Of a DNA stretch of 64,000 nucleotides, positions 21,281-31,113 are shown piece after piece. The stretch is taken from contig NW_008806300.1 of the NCBI RefSeq assembly GCF_000400465.1, forward strand, positions 1-64,000, given 5' to 3'. Position numbers and translations under genes: made by a program. The notes under the pieces are model-generated. The model was given only the letters and a program-made list of their open reading frames with translations, searched no databases and was not told the DNA's origin. The stretch is from Wallemia ichthyophaga EXF-994. Taxonomy: Eukaryota; Basidiomycota; Wallemiomycetes; Wallemiales; Wallemiaceae. Within the stretch, counting starts at the first letter, position 1. Every line of letters starts with the position of its first letter.

Positions 21281-21351
21281 GATCCGGAAAGGAATTGAAC
21301 CTAATACCTTACAGTTATCGGCTGTACGTTCTACCATTAAACTACCAGATC
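21281..21351 (-). tRNA. trnI(gau): tRNA-Ile(GAU), copy a duplicated
   Basis: Same sequence as 16769-16839, in the second 4512-bp unit. Confidence 0.82.
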
Positions 21352-21474
21352 TTATATAATTACGATAATCGAAAAATTTAGCAAATAATCAATAATTTAC
21401 CTTTAGAAAAAATAAAAAATAAAAATTAAAGGTAAAAGTTAAAGTTTGAATTTTATAATAATTTATTAATAAAT

Positions 21475-22242
21475 ATGCACAACTTATTTATGATCAACTC
21501 TCCATTAGAGCAATTCGGTGTTGTCAGTCTATTGGAGTTTAGACTACCATTTAATGGTACAGTTTTAAGTTTAACTAACTTAGGACTATATTCTATCATC
21601 ATTGTTGTTTTAATCTTAGGTGGACATTTTCTATCTACTAACAACAAAGGTCTAGTAAGTAGCCCATGGTCTCTTACATTTGAAAGCCTATATACTACTC
21701 TACAATCAATGGTTAAAGACCAAATTGGATCAAGATACGAATCATACTTACCTTTTGTATACGGATTATTTATTTTCATCCTAGTTGCTAACGTTAATGG
21801 TAACATCCCTTACGGATTTACTATTACTACATCTGCTATTGTTTCATTAGGATTCAGTTGTATGATTTTCTCATCTGTTACTATTCTTGGATTATTCAGA
21901 CATGGTATCCACTTCTTCAGTTACTTTGTTCCTGCTGGTACACCATTAGCATTAGTACCATTACTAGTATTAATCGAATTAATTTCATACTTTGCTAGAG
22001 CTGTATCATTAGGAGTACGTCTATTTGCTAACATGGTAGCTGGACATATTTTACTAAAAATTCTAGCATCATTCTTATTTGGACTATTTAACTCATCATT
22101 ATTAGTAGCTACATTAACTCTAATCCCATTTGCATTATTTGTTGCATTAATTGGACTAGAATTAGCAGTAAGTGTTATCCAAGCATACGTATTCACTATT
22201 TTAACTTGTTCTTACATTAAAGATGCTCTAGATCTTCACTAG
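21475..22242 (+). CDS. atp6: ATP synthase subunit a (copy 2)
   Basis: Complete 255-residue frame identical to 16963-17730 (offset 4512), with the same promoter-like box upstream and tRNA-Gly downstream. Either copy could be the functional one; the duplication itself is suspect. Confidence 0.9.
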   Translation: MHNLFMINSPLEQFGVVSLLEFRLPFNGTVLSLTNLGLYSIIIVVLILGGHFLSTNNKGLVSSPWSLTFESLYTTLQSMVKDQIGSRYESYLPFVYGLFIFILVANVNGNIPYGFTITTSAIVSLGFSCMIFSSVTILGLFRHGIHFFSYFVPAGTPLALVPLLVLIELISYFARAVSLGVRLFANMVAGHILLKILASFLFGLFNSSLLVATLTLIPFALFVALIGLELAVSVIQAYVFTILTCSYIKDALDLH

Positions 22243-22394
22243 TTAAATAATAGTAATATTATACTAATATATAATAACCCTTTTATAATTAATTAAACCC
22301 CTTTTTATATAATATATAATTATTAGATAATTAAAGGTAATCTGGTTATTTAATTTTTTTAAGTTATTTTATTTAACACTTATATTCTACCAAG

Positions 22395-22464
22395 GCATGT
22401 GTCGTATAATGGCAATATAGTGGTCTTCCATATCATTGACGTGGGTTCGATTCCCACCACATGT
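22395..22464 (+). tRNA. trnG(ucc): tRNA-Gly(UCC), copy 2
   Basis: Identical to 17883-17952, offset 4512. Confidence 0.85.
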
Positions 22465-22541
22465 ATTTTTTGTAATATAAATTAATTCTATTATTATTTT
22501 AAAAAATTTAATTAATTATTTTACATTGTGACTTTTTAGTA

Positions 22542-23738
22542 ATGCTATTATTAGCTTTAATTATTTTAGTTGTTGTTTTAGCAACAAGTTCCTCAGAAAA
22601 CAGATCTACTGTTTCATTTGTTTACAATCCGGTTAAATTAATTGTATTATCATTAATTTTATCAATTGTATTAATTATTTCCGCTATTTCATCTTGCCCA
22701 TTAGATTTAACAGTTTCTCTCTTTAGTGGACTATATCAAACATCATATGTAACATTAGCATTTGATTTACTATTATTTGTTAGTTCAGCATTAGTTTTAA
22801 CATCATGGCCTCAATTTAAATCGAATAAATACTTATCTCATTTTAATAATTTTAAAATGAACGATTATAGTCTTATTGTTTTATTTTCTATTATTGGTGG
22901 ATCATTCTTATTAGCTTCTAATGATTTAATTAGTTTATACTTAGCTCTTGAATTACAATCATTTGGTGTTTATGTTCTTACTACATTATATAGAGACTCA
23001 GAATCTGCTACTTCTGGTGGTATGAAATACTTCTTTTTAGGAGCTCTTTCTTCAGCCTTAATTTTATTAGGGTCAGCTATTTTATATACTTATTTAGGAT
23101 TAACACAATTCGAATCTATTTATATTTTAGCAAGTGTTCCTACTAATACTATCGATCAAATTGGACTAAATTTTGGTTTATTACTTATTCTTATTGGATT
23201 ATTATTTAAAGTTGCAGCTGCACCATTCCATTCATATGCTCCAGATGTATATGACGGAGCACCAACTCAAGTAACAATTTGGTTAACAACTATTCCAAAA
23301 CTAAGTTTATTTGGTTTATTATTAGTTCTACAACCATTAGGTACATTATTAAGTAGTTCAGTAGAATTATTTAATTTAGTTCCATGGACAGATTTATTAT
23401 TATTATCTACATTATTATCATTTATTGTCGGAAGTGTTATTGGTTTAGGTCAATATAGAATTAAAAGATTACTTGCTTATAGTACTATTGGACATGTCGG
23501 ATTTATTTTATTAGGTCTAGCAAGTCATAGTACACAATCATTAGAATCAACATTCTTTTACTTAGGTCAATATACATTCACTACTATTAATGTATTCCTT
23601 ATCTTAATTGCATTTGGTATTGCTATTAATGGTAAAAAATCTAATACTAATTATGATATTCAATTTATTAAAGATTTAACAGGACAATTCCTACATAACC
23701 CAGCATTAAGTTTAAGTTTAAGTTTATGTTTATCCTAA
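22542..23738 (+). pseudogene. nad2: nad2, truncated copy 2
   Basis: Same 398-residue truncated frame as 18030-19226, ending at the same strand switch. Confidence 0.87.
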
Positions 23739-24850
23739 AAGTGGAGGTACTCCTGCCATAGAGAATAAACATAAACTTAAACTTAAACTTAATGCTGGGT
23801 TATGTAGGAATTGTCCTGTTAAATCTTTAATAAATTGAATATCATAATTAGTATTAGATTTTTTACCATTAATAGCAATACCAAATGCAATTAAGATAAG
23901 GAATACATTAATAGTAGTGAATGTATATTGACCTAAGTAAAAGAATGTTGATTCTAATGATTGTGTACTATGACTTGCTAGACCTAATAAAATAAATCCG
24001 ACATGTCCAATAGTACTATAAGCAAGTAATCTTTTAATTCTATATTGACCTAAACCAATAACACTTCCGACAATAAATGATAATAATGTAGATAATAATA
24101 ATAAATCTGTCCATGGAACTAAATTAAATAATTCTACTGAACTACTTAATAATGTACCTAATGGTTGTAGAACTAATAATAAACCAAATAAACTTAGTTT
24201 TGGAATAGTTGTTAACCAAATTGTTACTTGAGTTGGTGCTCCGTCATATACATCTGGAGCATATGAATGGAATGGTGCAGCTGCAACTTTAAATAATAAT
24301 CCAATAAGAATAAGTAATAAACCAAAATTTAGTCCAATTTGATCGATAGTATTAGCAGGAACACTTGCTAAAATATAAATAGATTCGAATTGTGTTAATC
24401 CTAAATAAGTATATAAAATAGCTGACCCTAATAAAATTAAGGCTGAAGAAAGAGCTCCTAAAAAGAAGTATTTCATACCACCAGAAGTAGCAGATTCTGA
24501 GTCTCTATATAATGTAGTAAGAACATAAACACCAAATGATTGTAATTCAAGAGCTAAGTATAAACTAATTAAATCATTAGAAGCTAATAAGAATGATCCA
24601 CCAATAATAGAAAATAAAACAATAAGACTATAATCGTTCATTTTAAAATTATTAAAATGAGATAAGTATTTATTCGATTTAAATTGAGGCCATGATGTTA
24701 AAACTAATGCTGAACTAACAAATAATAGTAAAGCAAATGCTAATGTTACATATGATGTTTGATATAGTCCACTAAAGAGAGAAACTGTTAAATCTAATGG
24801 GCAAGATGAAATAGCGGAAATAATTAATACAATTGATAAAATTAATGATA
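22648..24850. repeat. Foldback 2: second nad2 inverted repeat
   Basis: Arms about 22648-23733 and 23765-24850 with the same 31-nt spacer as foldback 1. The arms are shorter because the inverted arm is left earlier, inside nad2. Confidence 0.88.
23730..24850 (-). pseudogene. nad2: nad2, second inverted copy (5' end missing)
   Basis: Minus-strand ND2 from ...[10 protein letters not shown] back to residue about 33, where the sequence leaves the arm. Carries the same VPANTI change and the same GCT codon (Ala for Asp) as the first inverted copy. Confidence 0.85.
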
Positions 24851-24969
24851 AACCCTTTTATAATTAATTAAACCCCTTTTTATATAATATATAATTATTA
24901 GATAATTAAAGGTAATCTGGTTATTTAATTTTTTTAAGTTATTTTATTTAACACTTATATTCTACCAAG

Positions 24970-25039
24970 GCATGTGTCGTATAATGGCAATATAGTGGTC
25001 TTCCATATCATTGACGTGGGTTCGATTCCCACCACATGT
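24970..25039 (+). tRNA. trnG(ucc): tRNA-Gly(UCC), copy 3 (upstream of intact nad2)
   Basis: Identical to 17883-17952 (offset 7087), with promoter-like AATTAAAGGTAATC before it. Confidence 0.88.
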
Positions 25040-25116
25040 ATTTTTTGTAATATAAATTAATTCTATTATTATTTTAAAAAATTTAATTAATTATTTTACA
25101 TTGTGACTTTTTAGTA

Positions 25117-26637
25117 ATGCTATTATTAGCTTTAATTATTTTAGTTGTTGTTTTAGCAACAAGTTCCTCAGAAAACAGATCTACTGTTTCATTTGTTTAC
25201 AATCCGGTTAAATTAATTGTATTATCATTAATTTTATCAATTGTATTAATTATTTCCGCTATTTCATCTTGCCCATTAGATTTAACAGTTTCTCTCTTTA
25301 GTGGACTATATCAAACATCATATGTAACATTAGCATTTGATTTACTATTATTTGTTAGTTCAGCATTAGTTTTAACATCATGGCCTCAATTTAAATCGAA
25401 TAAATACTTATCTCATTTTAATAATTTTAAAATGAACGATTATAGTCTTATTGTTTTATTTTCTATTATTGGTGGATCATTCTTATTAGCTTCTAATGAT
25501 TTAATTAGTTTATACTTAGCTCTTGAATTACAATCATTTGGTGTTTATGTTCTTACTACATTATATAGAGACTCAGAATCTGCTACTTCTGGTGGTATGA
25601 AATACTTCTTTTTAGGAGCTCTTTCTTCAGCCTTAATTTTATTAGGGTCAGCTATTTTATATACTTATTTAGGATTAACACAATTCGAATCTATTTATAT
25701 TTTAGCAAGTGTTCCTACTAATACTATCGATCAAATTGGACTAAATTTTGGTTTATTACTTATTCTTATTGGATTATTATTTAAAGTTGCAGCTGCACCA
25801 TTCCATTCATATGCTCCAGATGTATATGACGGAGCACCAACTCAAGTAACAATTTGGTTAACAACTATTCCAAAACTAAGTTTATTTGGTTTATTATTAG
25901 TTCTACAACCATTAGGTACATTATTAAGTAGTTCAGTAGAATTATTTAATTTAGTTCCATGGACAGATTTATTATTATTATCTACATTATTATCATTTAT
26001 TGTCGGAAGTGTTATTGGTTTAGGTCAATATAGAATTAAAAGATTACTTGCTTATAGTACTATTGGACATGTCGGATTTATTTTATTAGGTCTAGCAAGT
26101 CATAGTACACAATCATTAGAATCAACATTCTTTTACTTAGGTCAATATACATTCACTACTATTAATGTATTCCTTATCTTAATTGCATTTGGTATTGCTA
26201 TTAATGGTAAAAAATCTAATACTAATTATGATATTCAATTTATTAAAGATTTAACAGGACAATTCCTACATAACCCAGCATTAAGTTTAAGTTTAAGTTT
26301 ATGTTTATTCTCTATGGCAGGAGTACCTCCACTTTTAGGATTCTTTGGAAAACAAGTAATTCTACAAGCATCTTTATATTCTGGATATAACTGGTTAGCC
26401 TTAGTAGGTATTGTTACAAGTGTAATTAGTGCATATTATTATCTAAAAATTGTAAGAACACTATTCTTTGAATCAAACAATTCAGTTGATAATTATAATG
26501 ATAATATCGTAGAAATTAATTCAGTACATTCATTTACAATTTCATTATTAACAATTTCATTATTGGTTTATATTATTAATCCATCATTAGTTCTGAATAG
26601 TATGCATCTACTAGGTTTAAGTTTATATAATATTTAG
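25117..26637 (+). CDS. nad2: NADH dehydrogenase subunit 2, intact copy
   Basis: 506-residue antiporter-like subunit of complex I. Conserved core: [20 protein letters not shown] (residues about 136-155), [41 protein letters not shown] (residues about 227-249) with the functional lysine in FK, and [14 protein letters not shown]. Only this copy reads past ...[20 protein letters not shown] to a natural TAG. nad3 begins 2 bp after the stop, an arrangement common in fungi and implying co-transcription. Confidence 0.96.
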   Translation: MLLLALIILVVVLATSSSENRSTVSFVYNPVKLIVLSLILSIVLIISAISSCPLDLTVSLFSGLYQTSYVTLAFDLLLFVSSALVLTSWPQFKSNKYLSHFNNFKMNDYSLIVLFSIIGGSFLLASNDLISLYLALELQSFGVYVLTTLYRDSESATSGGMKYFFLGALSSALILLGSAILYTYLGLTQFESIYILASVPTNTIDQIGLNFGLLLILIGLLFKVAAAPFHSYAPDVYDGAPTQVTIWLTTIPKLSLFGLLLVLQPLGTLLSSSVELFNLVPWTDLLLLSTLLSFIVGSVIGLGQYRIKRLLAYSTIGHVGFILLGLASHSTQSLESTFFYLGQYTFTTINVFLILIAFGIAINGKKSNTNYDIQFIKDLTGQFLHNPALSLSLSLCLFSMAGVPPLLGFFGKQVILQASLYSGYNWLALVGIVTSVISAYYYLKIVRTLFFESNNSVDNYNDNIVEINSVHSFTISLLTISLLVYIINPSLVLNSMHLLGLSLYNI

Positions 26638-26639
26638 AT

Positions 26640-27023
26640 ATGAACTCATTAACATTACTTTTTATTGTAGTACCAGTTTTAATTGGTGTACTATTATTAC
26701 TTAATTTATTACTTGCTGTTCACAAACCCGACGCTGAGAAAGTAACACCATATGAGTGTGGATTCAGTCCAGTTGAAGGTCAAACAAGAACACCATTCAC
26801 AATTCAATACTATTTAGTGGGAATTTTATTCCTAGTATTTGATCTAGAAATTTTATTATTCTTCCCATTATCAGTTAGTTTATACCAAGTATCTAGTTAT
26901 GGATTTACTATTGCTGTATTATTCTTCTCCGTACTTACTATTGGATTCATTTACGAATTAAGTAGAAATGTATTACACTTCACTGATCAAAGATCTGCCT
27001 TTGCTTCAGCAGTAAGAAGATAA
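26640..27023 (+). CDS. nad3: NADH dehydrogenase subunit 3
   Basis: 127-residue complex I subunit. The loop with the switch cysteine is present ([20 protein letters not shown]), followed by [14 protein letters not shown], which carries the conserved acidic pair. Starts 2 bp after nad2. C-rich box at 27045-27060. I found no ATA codon in it. Confidence 0.97.
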   Translation: MNSLTLLFIVVPVLIGVLLLLNLLLAVHKPDAEKVTPYECGFSPVEGQTRTPFTIQYYLVGILFLVFDLEILLFFPLSVSLYQVSSYGFTIAVLFFSVLTIGFIYELSRNVLHFTDQRSAFASAVRR

Positions 27024-27044
27024 TATACTATTTATATCAATAAT

Positions 27045-27060
27045 TTTTAATACCCCTCCC
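27045..27060 (+). terminator. C-rich 3'-end box after nad3
   Basis: TTTTTAATACCCCTCCC region, about 22 bp after the nad3 stop; followed at 27069-27081 by promoter-like ATTATAGGTAATT before tRNA-Lys. Confidence 0.48.
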
Positions 27061-27139
27061 TACATAAGATTATAGGTAATTCAATATATTTTTAAGTATA
27101 TGTATAAAATTGGCTTATTTTTATAATTTATCTATAATA

Positions 27140-27209
27140 GGGCGCATAGCTTAGTGGTAAAGCGAACTGCTTTTAACAGTTTGATGAGTGTTCGATTCGC
27201 TCTGTGCCT
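27140..27209 (+). tRNA. trnK(uuu): tRNA-Lys(UUU)
   Basis: Acceptor GGGCGCA/TGTGCCT, anticodon stem AACTG/CAGTT with loop CTTTTAA giving UUU. Confidence 0.92.
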
Positions 27210-27318
27210 AAATATAATATAACACAAAATATTACTATCTTTTAAGAATAAAATTATAATAATATTTATGTACAAATTAGTTATTTTTATTTTTATTTAG
27301 ATTATTAAAAATAATGAA

Positions 27319-27331
27319 CATAAAGGTAATT
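27319..27331 (+). promoter_or_regulatory. Promoter-like box before tRNA-Ser(UGA)
   Basis: CATAAAGGTAATT, 30 bp upstream of the tRNA. Member of the WTAWAGGTAAT set. Confidence 0.42.
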
Positions 27332-27361
27332 ATTTAGTTATTTTTCTATATAGAATTTATT

Positions 27362-27448
27362 GGGTTCATGGCAGAGCGGTCTATTGCATTCGTCTTGAAA
27401 ACGAAAGCTATCTAATCGATAGCCGTAGGTTCAAATCCTACTGAGCCC
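27362..27448 (+). tRNA. trnS(uga): tRNA-Ser(UGA)
   Basis: Acceptor GGGTTCA/TGAGCCC, long variable arm (GCTATCTAATCGATAGC), anticodon loop CTTGAAA giving UGA. Confidence 0.93.
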
Positions 27449-27519
27449 GTTTTTAAAAATTTTAAAAATTATATAAATTTAATAATAAGAAAATGTGTAA
27501 TTATATTTTACAATTTATT

Positions 27520-27589
27520 GCTGTAGTAGCTCAATGGTAGAGCGCGTTGCTGTTAACAACAAGACCTTGGTTCGATTCCATGCTACGGC
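27520..27589 (+). tRNA. trnN(guu): tRNA-Asn(GUU)
   Basis: Acceptor GCTGTAG/CTACGGC, anticodon stem GTTG/CAAC with loop CTGTTAA giving GUU. Confidence 0.92.
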
Positions 27590-27617
27590 TGGGTTTATTT
27601 GAGAGACAATAAATCAT

Positions 27618-27693
27618 TAGAGTGTCCAAAACTCTATCCTTCTCCTTAGTGTATCCTGTATTATCTTACAGGAATTAAATGATGAAAATCATT
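27618..27693 (+). promoter_or_regulatory. Three successive hairpins in the nad6 leader
   Basis: TAGAGT..ACTCTA, TCCTGTA-TTATCT-TACAGGA and AATGAT-GAAA-ATCATT lie in tandem between tRNA-Asn and nad6, the last closing a GAAA tetraloop. Possible 5'-end or translational element; function unknown. Confidence 0.4.
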
Positions 27694-27719
27694 CTTTTTA
27701 TATATATTATTTTTTAACA

Positions 27720-28340
27720 ATGAACTTATTTCTTCTTGATTTATTATCTGCTTTAGCAATGATCTCAGGTGTAATGGTTATTACATCTAAAAGTCCAGTT
27801 AGTTCTGTTTTATTCTTGGTTAGTGTATTTGTTAACTCAGCCTGTTACTTAGTAATTTTAGGTGTTGGATTTATCGGTTTATCATACTTAATTGTATACG
27901 TAGGAGCCATTGCGATCTTATTCTTATTCGTAATTATGATGCTTAATTTAAGATTAGTTGAATTAGTAGAAGTAGGGAAGGACTATACTAAGAATCTACC
28001 GTTAGGTCTATTAATTGGTTTAGTTCTATTCCTAGATTTAGTTAGTGTTATTCCATTCGATTTTACTAATGTAACATTCACTAATAAATTATTAGGTTAT
28101 TATACTAATATTCAAAATGTTCTATTATCAGGTGATTTCAGTGGACTAAATAATGAAACTGTTTATCAAACTTTCAACCTAAACGGTCTTGATAATGAAA
28201 TTGTTTCATTTACACACATCCAAGCTATTGGACAAGGTTTATATACTTATGGTTCAATTTGGCTAATTCTAGTAAGTTTCGTACTACTTTTAGGAATGGT
28301 AGGACCAATTGTTCTATGTCTAAAACCATCTGCTAAATAA
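27720..28340 (+). CDS. nad6: NADH dehydrogenase subunit 6
   Basis: 206-residue complex I membrane subunit. Conserved third helix LSYLIVYVGAIAILFLFVIMML (residues about 53-75) with the pi-bulge region, and a C-terminal hydrophobic helix. Normal fungal length, TAA stop. Read codon by codon I found no ATA. Preceded by tRNA-Asn and a hairpin-rich leader; followed by a C-rich box (28361-28376). Confidence 0.95.
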   Translation: MNLFLLDLLSALAMISGVMVITSKSPVSSVLFLVSVFVNSACYLVILGVGFIGLSYLIVYVGAIAILFLFVIMMLNLRLVELVEVGKDYTKNLPLGLLIGLVLFLDLVSVIPFDFTNVTFTNKLLGYYTNIQNVLLSGDFSGLNNETVYQTFNLNGLDNEIVSFTHIQAIGQGLYTYGSIWLILVSFVLLLGMVGPIVLCLKPSAK

Positions 28341-28699
28341 GACACAATTATAAAATAAAATTATTAAACCCCTCCCAAATGTATATTATAATATAATAAA
28401 ATTTTATACAATTTATTTATATTATCCATTCATAAAATATAAAATAAAAATCTACTAAATAAAAATAAAATAAAGTATATATTATTAGAATTAATATGAA
28501 ATAGATAATAGTAAAATATATGTGTAATATAGTTTTATTTTTGTAATAATAATAATATGTATAGACGACAATCAAATTAATAAGTAATAATTTTATAAGT
28601 AATATATAATATGTAATATTTAGTATATAGTATATAATATATAGTATTAATATAATAGTATTAGTATGTAGTATTAGTATTAGTATTAGTATGTAGTAT
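28341..28699. other. nad6-trnQ convergent spacer
   Basis: C-rich box TTATTAAACCCCTCCC (28361-28376) on the plus strand and a minus-oriented AATATGTATAGACGAC element (28554-28569), followed by low-complexity TAGTATTAGTATGTAGTATT repeats (about 28620-28697). No gene seen. Plus- and minus-strand transcription units converge here. Confidence 0.6.
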
Positions 28700-28769
28700 A
28701 GGAACGCGAAGACTCGAACTCCGACTACCCCTACCAAAAAGGGGTGAACTTCCCTTGTTCTACATTCCT
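28700..28769 (-). tRNA. trnQ(uug): tRNA-Gln(UUG)
   Basis: Acceptor AGGAATG/CGTTCCT, anticodon stem CCCCT/AGGGG with loop TTTTGGT, giving UUG. First of eight minus-strand tRNAs downstream of nad5. Confidence 0.88.
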
Positions 28770-28821
28770 TATAAGAATAAACAAATAATCTTCTGTATTT
28801 ATAATTATAAATCATTTAATG

Positions 28822-28893
28822 GCTGGGTAAAGGAATCGAACCTTTTCCTCATCAGTATGAATGATACGTTCTAACCGATTGAACTAACCCAAC
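28822..28893 (-). tRNA. trnM(cau): tRNA-Met(CAU), probably elongator
   Basis: Acceptor GTTGGGT/ACCCAGC, anticodon loop TTCATAC giving CAU. The other CAU tRNA (29393-29464) looks more like an initiator. An Ile(lysidine-CAU) identity cannot be excluded but ATA codons appear to be avoided. Confidence 0.85.
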
Positions 28894-28914
28894 TTAATTA
28901 AATAACTATTGTTT

Positions 28915-28996
28915 GGGCAGAGAGAGATTCGAACTCCCGACGGGTGGCACCCAGTTGAATTACAGTCAACCCCTATAACCACTCAGGCATCTACCC
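28915..28996 (-). tRNA. trnY(gua): tRNA-Tyr(GUA)
   Basis: Acceptor GGGTAGA/TCTGCCC, anticodon stem GTTGA/TCAAC with loop CTGTAAT giving GUA, and a long variable arm (GGGTGCCACCC), the bacterial-like form of tRNA-Tyr. Confidence 0.9.
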
Positions 28997-29027
28997 CTTA
29001 AAAAACTAATAATTAATAATTAAATAT

Positions 29028-29097
29028 GCCTGATGCATGATTCGAACATACAATGACCGTTTACAAGACGGTAGTTATACCCTTTAACTAATCAGAC
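29028..29097 (-). tRNA. trnT(ugu): tRNA-Thr(UGU)
   Basis: Acceptor GTCTGAT/ATCAGGC, anticodon stem ACCGT/ACGGT with loop CTTGTAA giving UGU. A promoter-like box on the minus strand (29118-29130) lies upstream. A 21-bp piece of its 5' end is repeated at 31006-31026. Confidence 0.9.
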
Positions 29098-29117
29098 AAT
29101 AATAAAACCAAAAAGAT

Positions 29118-29130
29118 AATTACCTTTATT
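29118..29130 (-). promoter_or_regulatory. Promoter-like box upstream of minus-strand tRNA-Thr
   Basis: AATTACCTTTATT, the reverse complement of AATAAAGGTAATT, 20 bp upstream of the tRNA. Confidence 0.42.
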
Positions 29131-29184
29131 ACTATATAAAAATAAAAATTTTTTATCTTTTGTTATAGTTTTATATTTTAATTT

Positions 29185-29256
29185 ATCCACGATCGGATTC
29201 GAACCGACATAACTCCACACGAAAAGTGAATGTCTTACCTGTTAGACTACATGGAC
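29185..29256 (-). tRNA. trnE(uuc): tRNA-Glu(UUC), copy 1
   Basis: Acceptor GTCCATG/CGTGGAT, anticodon loop TTTTCGT giving UUC. Confidence 0.88.
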
Positions 29257-29392
29257 ATTTAATTTAAATAAAACCAATAAATCAGTATATAAAATAAATT
29301 AATATATTAATATTATGGATTTTTATTATTTTTAGTATTTTTATTATTTTTAGTATTTTTTAGTTTATTATTTTAAAGTTTTTTATTCATTG

Positions 29393-29464
29393 TGCGAGTA
29401 ATGGATTCGAACCAAATTCCAACAAGTCATGAGCTTATTATGCTAACCATTACACCAACTCGCA
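29393..29464 (-). tRNA. trnM(cau): tRNA-fMet(CAU), copy 1
   Basis: Acceptor TGCGAGT/ACTCGCA with a U-A first pair and anticodon loop CTCATGA, close to bacterial initiator tRNA. Likely the initiator. Confidence 0.87.
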
Positions 29465-29507
29465 TTTAAATAGTATAAAGCATATATTATATTGGCTTTA
29501 TAATAAA

Positions 29508-29577
29508 ATCACTTCCAGGATTCGAACCTGAATAGGGATCTTAGAAGGATCCTGCTTTACCCTTAAGCTAAAGTAAT
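29508..29577 (-). tRNA. trnR(ucu): tRNA-Arg(UCU), copy 1
   Basis: Acceptor ATTACTT/AAGTGAT, anticodon stem GGATC/GATCC with loop CTTCTAA giving UCU; reads the AGA codons that dominate arginine here. Confidence 0.9.
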
Positions 29578-29629
29578 TGCTACTTATAACTACTTATATT
29601 TTATTGTATATCTTTATTTTTATATAATA

Positions 29630-29701
29630 GTCAGAGCAAGGAATTGAACCTTTTTCTACCAGATTTGCAATCCGAAGGCTGAAACCATCAGCCGCCCTAA
29701 C
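29630..29701 (-). tRNA. trnC(gca): tRNA-Cys(GCA), copy 1
   Basis: Acceptor GTTAGGG/CTCTGAC, anticodon loop TTGCAAA giving GCA. Minus-strand promoter-like box TATTACCTTTAAT at 29730-29742 upstream. Confidence 0.87.
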
Positions 29702-29749
29702 CTTAATATACCAAAACAAATACTAATTATATTACCTTTAATTTACTAT

Positions 29750-29764
29750 GAAGGGGTTTAATAA
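29750..29764 (-). terminator. C-rich 3'-end box after nad5 (copy 1)
   Basis: On the minus strand TTATTAAACCCCTTC, just past the nad5 stop. Shows that the box follows transcription direction, not the plus strand. Confidence 0.48.
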
Positions 29765-29798
29765 TTTTATTAATAATAATATTTCTATGTTAAATCAA

Positions 29799-31005
29799 CT
29801 ATGAAACTAGTAATAATAGTAAAAACAATAATCCTAATTTAATTCCTAAAATCATTGTACCATTTGATAGGTTTAATAAACCTACTCCTAATACTAAGAA
29901 AATAAGAATCATTAAGGCTAACATGATATATAATGAGTTTAATGTAATTCCTCCACTATTTGATAGTGCATCAGTATCAGTTTCTTTTAATTGATTTTGA
30001 CTGAATAATTTACCTGTATCGAATTTTGATAATTTATTTGACATAGATACTAGACTTACTGATAATCCATATGGTCCTAAAATTTCAATAATACCTCTAT
30101 CAAATACTTTAGATAAAATTAATCCATATTTGAAACTTAAATCTGTAGTTAATCCATTTAAAATAGCATCGAATTTATATTTACCATTGAAGAATGTATA
30201 AGATTTATATCCGAAGTTTGATTTTGTTAAATCAATTGCATATTTTGCTGCTGACGGATATTGATATAGACTAAATCCAGCTAAGAATCCAATTAAAGTG
30301 AAAATAGCTGGTAACCATTTAATAAGAATAGGTAAGTTAAATTCAGCTTCAACTAAGTATACATTATTTGGGTGTGTAAACAATGCTGAACCAAAGAAAT
30401 CAGTTCCCATACCTACAAATGCATCTTTTCCAAAGTAACCAAAGAAGATACTCATAATACTTAATACAATTAATGGAATAAATGTAAATGTATCACTTTC
30501 GTGTGTATTTTCATAATCTACTTTTGGTGCATTTGGTGTTGAAAAGAATACTAGTGTTAATAATCTAGTTGAATAGAAAGCTGTGAATAAAGCTGCTACT
30601 GATCCAAGAATAAATACTACAATACCTGGTAGAGAATAAGCACCATATGACAATTCAAGAATTAAATCTTTAGAATAGAATCCTGTTAAAAATGGTACTG
30701 CCATTAATGAAAACGATCCTACTAGCATGGCTGTATATTTTAATGTTAAAAATGATCTTAATCCTCCTAATCTTCTAATATCTTGTTGATCCGCCATAGA
30801 GTGAATAACAGCACCTGCAGCTAAGAATAGCATAGATTTAAAGAAACCATGATTTACTAAATGGAATAATGCAACATCATATTGAGATAATCCACATGCC
30901 ATAACCATATATCCACATTGTGACATAGTACTCATAGCAATAATACGTTTCATATCATTTTGTAATAATCCCATTGAGGCTCCAATAAAGGCAGTTACAG
31001 CTCCA
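29799..31005 (-). pseudogene. nad5: nad5, 3' partial copy
   Basis: C-terminal 390-odd residues of ND5 (MGLLQNDMKRIIAMSTMSQC to the natural end) identical in most of its length to 31728-33773, but without the 5' 290 codons. Near its broken end it differs from the intact gene (LTLKYTAML for LPLTYTAML, plus silent changes), a cluster of substitutions next to the junction. Confidence 0.9.
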
Positions 31006-31026
31006 ATACCCTTTAACTAATCAGAC
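31006..31026 (-). pseudogene. tRNA-Thr 5' fragment
   Basis: ATACCCTTTAACTAATCAGAC repeats the 5' end of tRNA-Thr (29077-29097) only; it starts the second repeat copy. Confidence 0.8.
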
Positions 31027-31113
31027 AATAATAAAACCAAAAAGATAATTACCTTTATTACTATATAAAAATAAAAATTTTTTATCTTTTGTTATAGTTT
31101 TATATTTTAATTT

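Larger units (their letters stand above)
21199..24850 (+). repeat. 4512-bp repeat unit, copy 2
   Basis: Repeats 16687-20340 at offset 4512: trnI, atp6, trnG, truncated nad2 and the first part of the inverted nad2. It ends near 24850 by a jump to the trnG upstream region with a 1-nt overlap. Confidence 0.92.
29077..31005 (-). repeat. 1929-bp repeat copy 1 (tRNAs Glu-fMet-Arg-Cys and nad5 3' part)
   Basis: Recurs at 31006-32934 (offset 1929). The join at 31005/31006 shares AT between nad5 and tRNA-Thr sequence. Substitutions between the copies that I found all lie in the last ~300 bp of copy 1. Confidence 0.92.

Noticed and set aside
28620-28697. TAGTATTAGTATGTAGTATT repeats as a CRISPR-like or satellite array
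   Set aside because: Short, irregular low-complexity repeats with no spacers; ordinary AT-rich slippage.
28417-28815. 132-residue minus-strand open frame downstream of nad6
   Set aside because: It runs through low-complexity AT repeats and tRNA-Gln; composition is a shadow of the AT-rich spacer and it resembles no mitochondrial protein.
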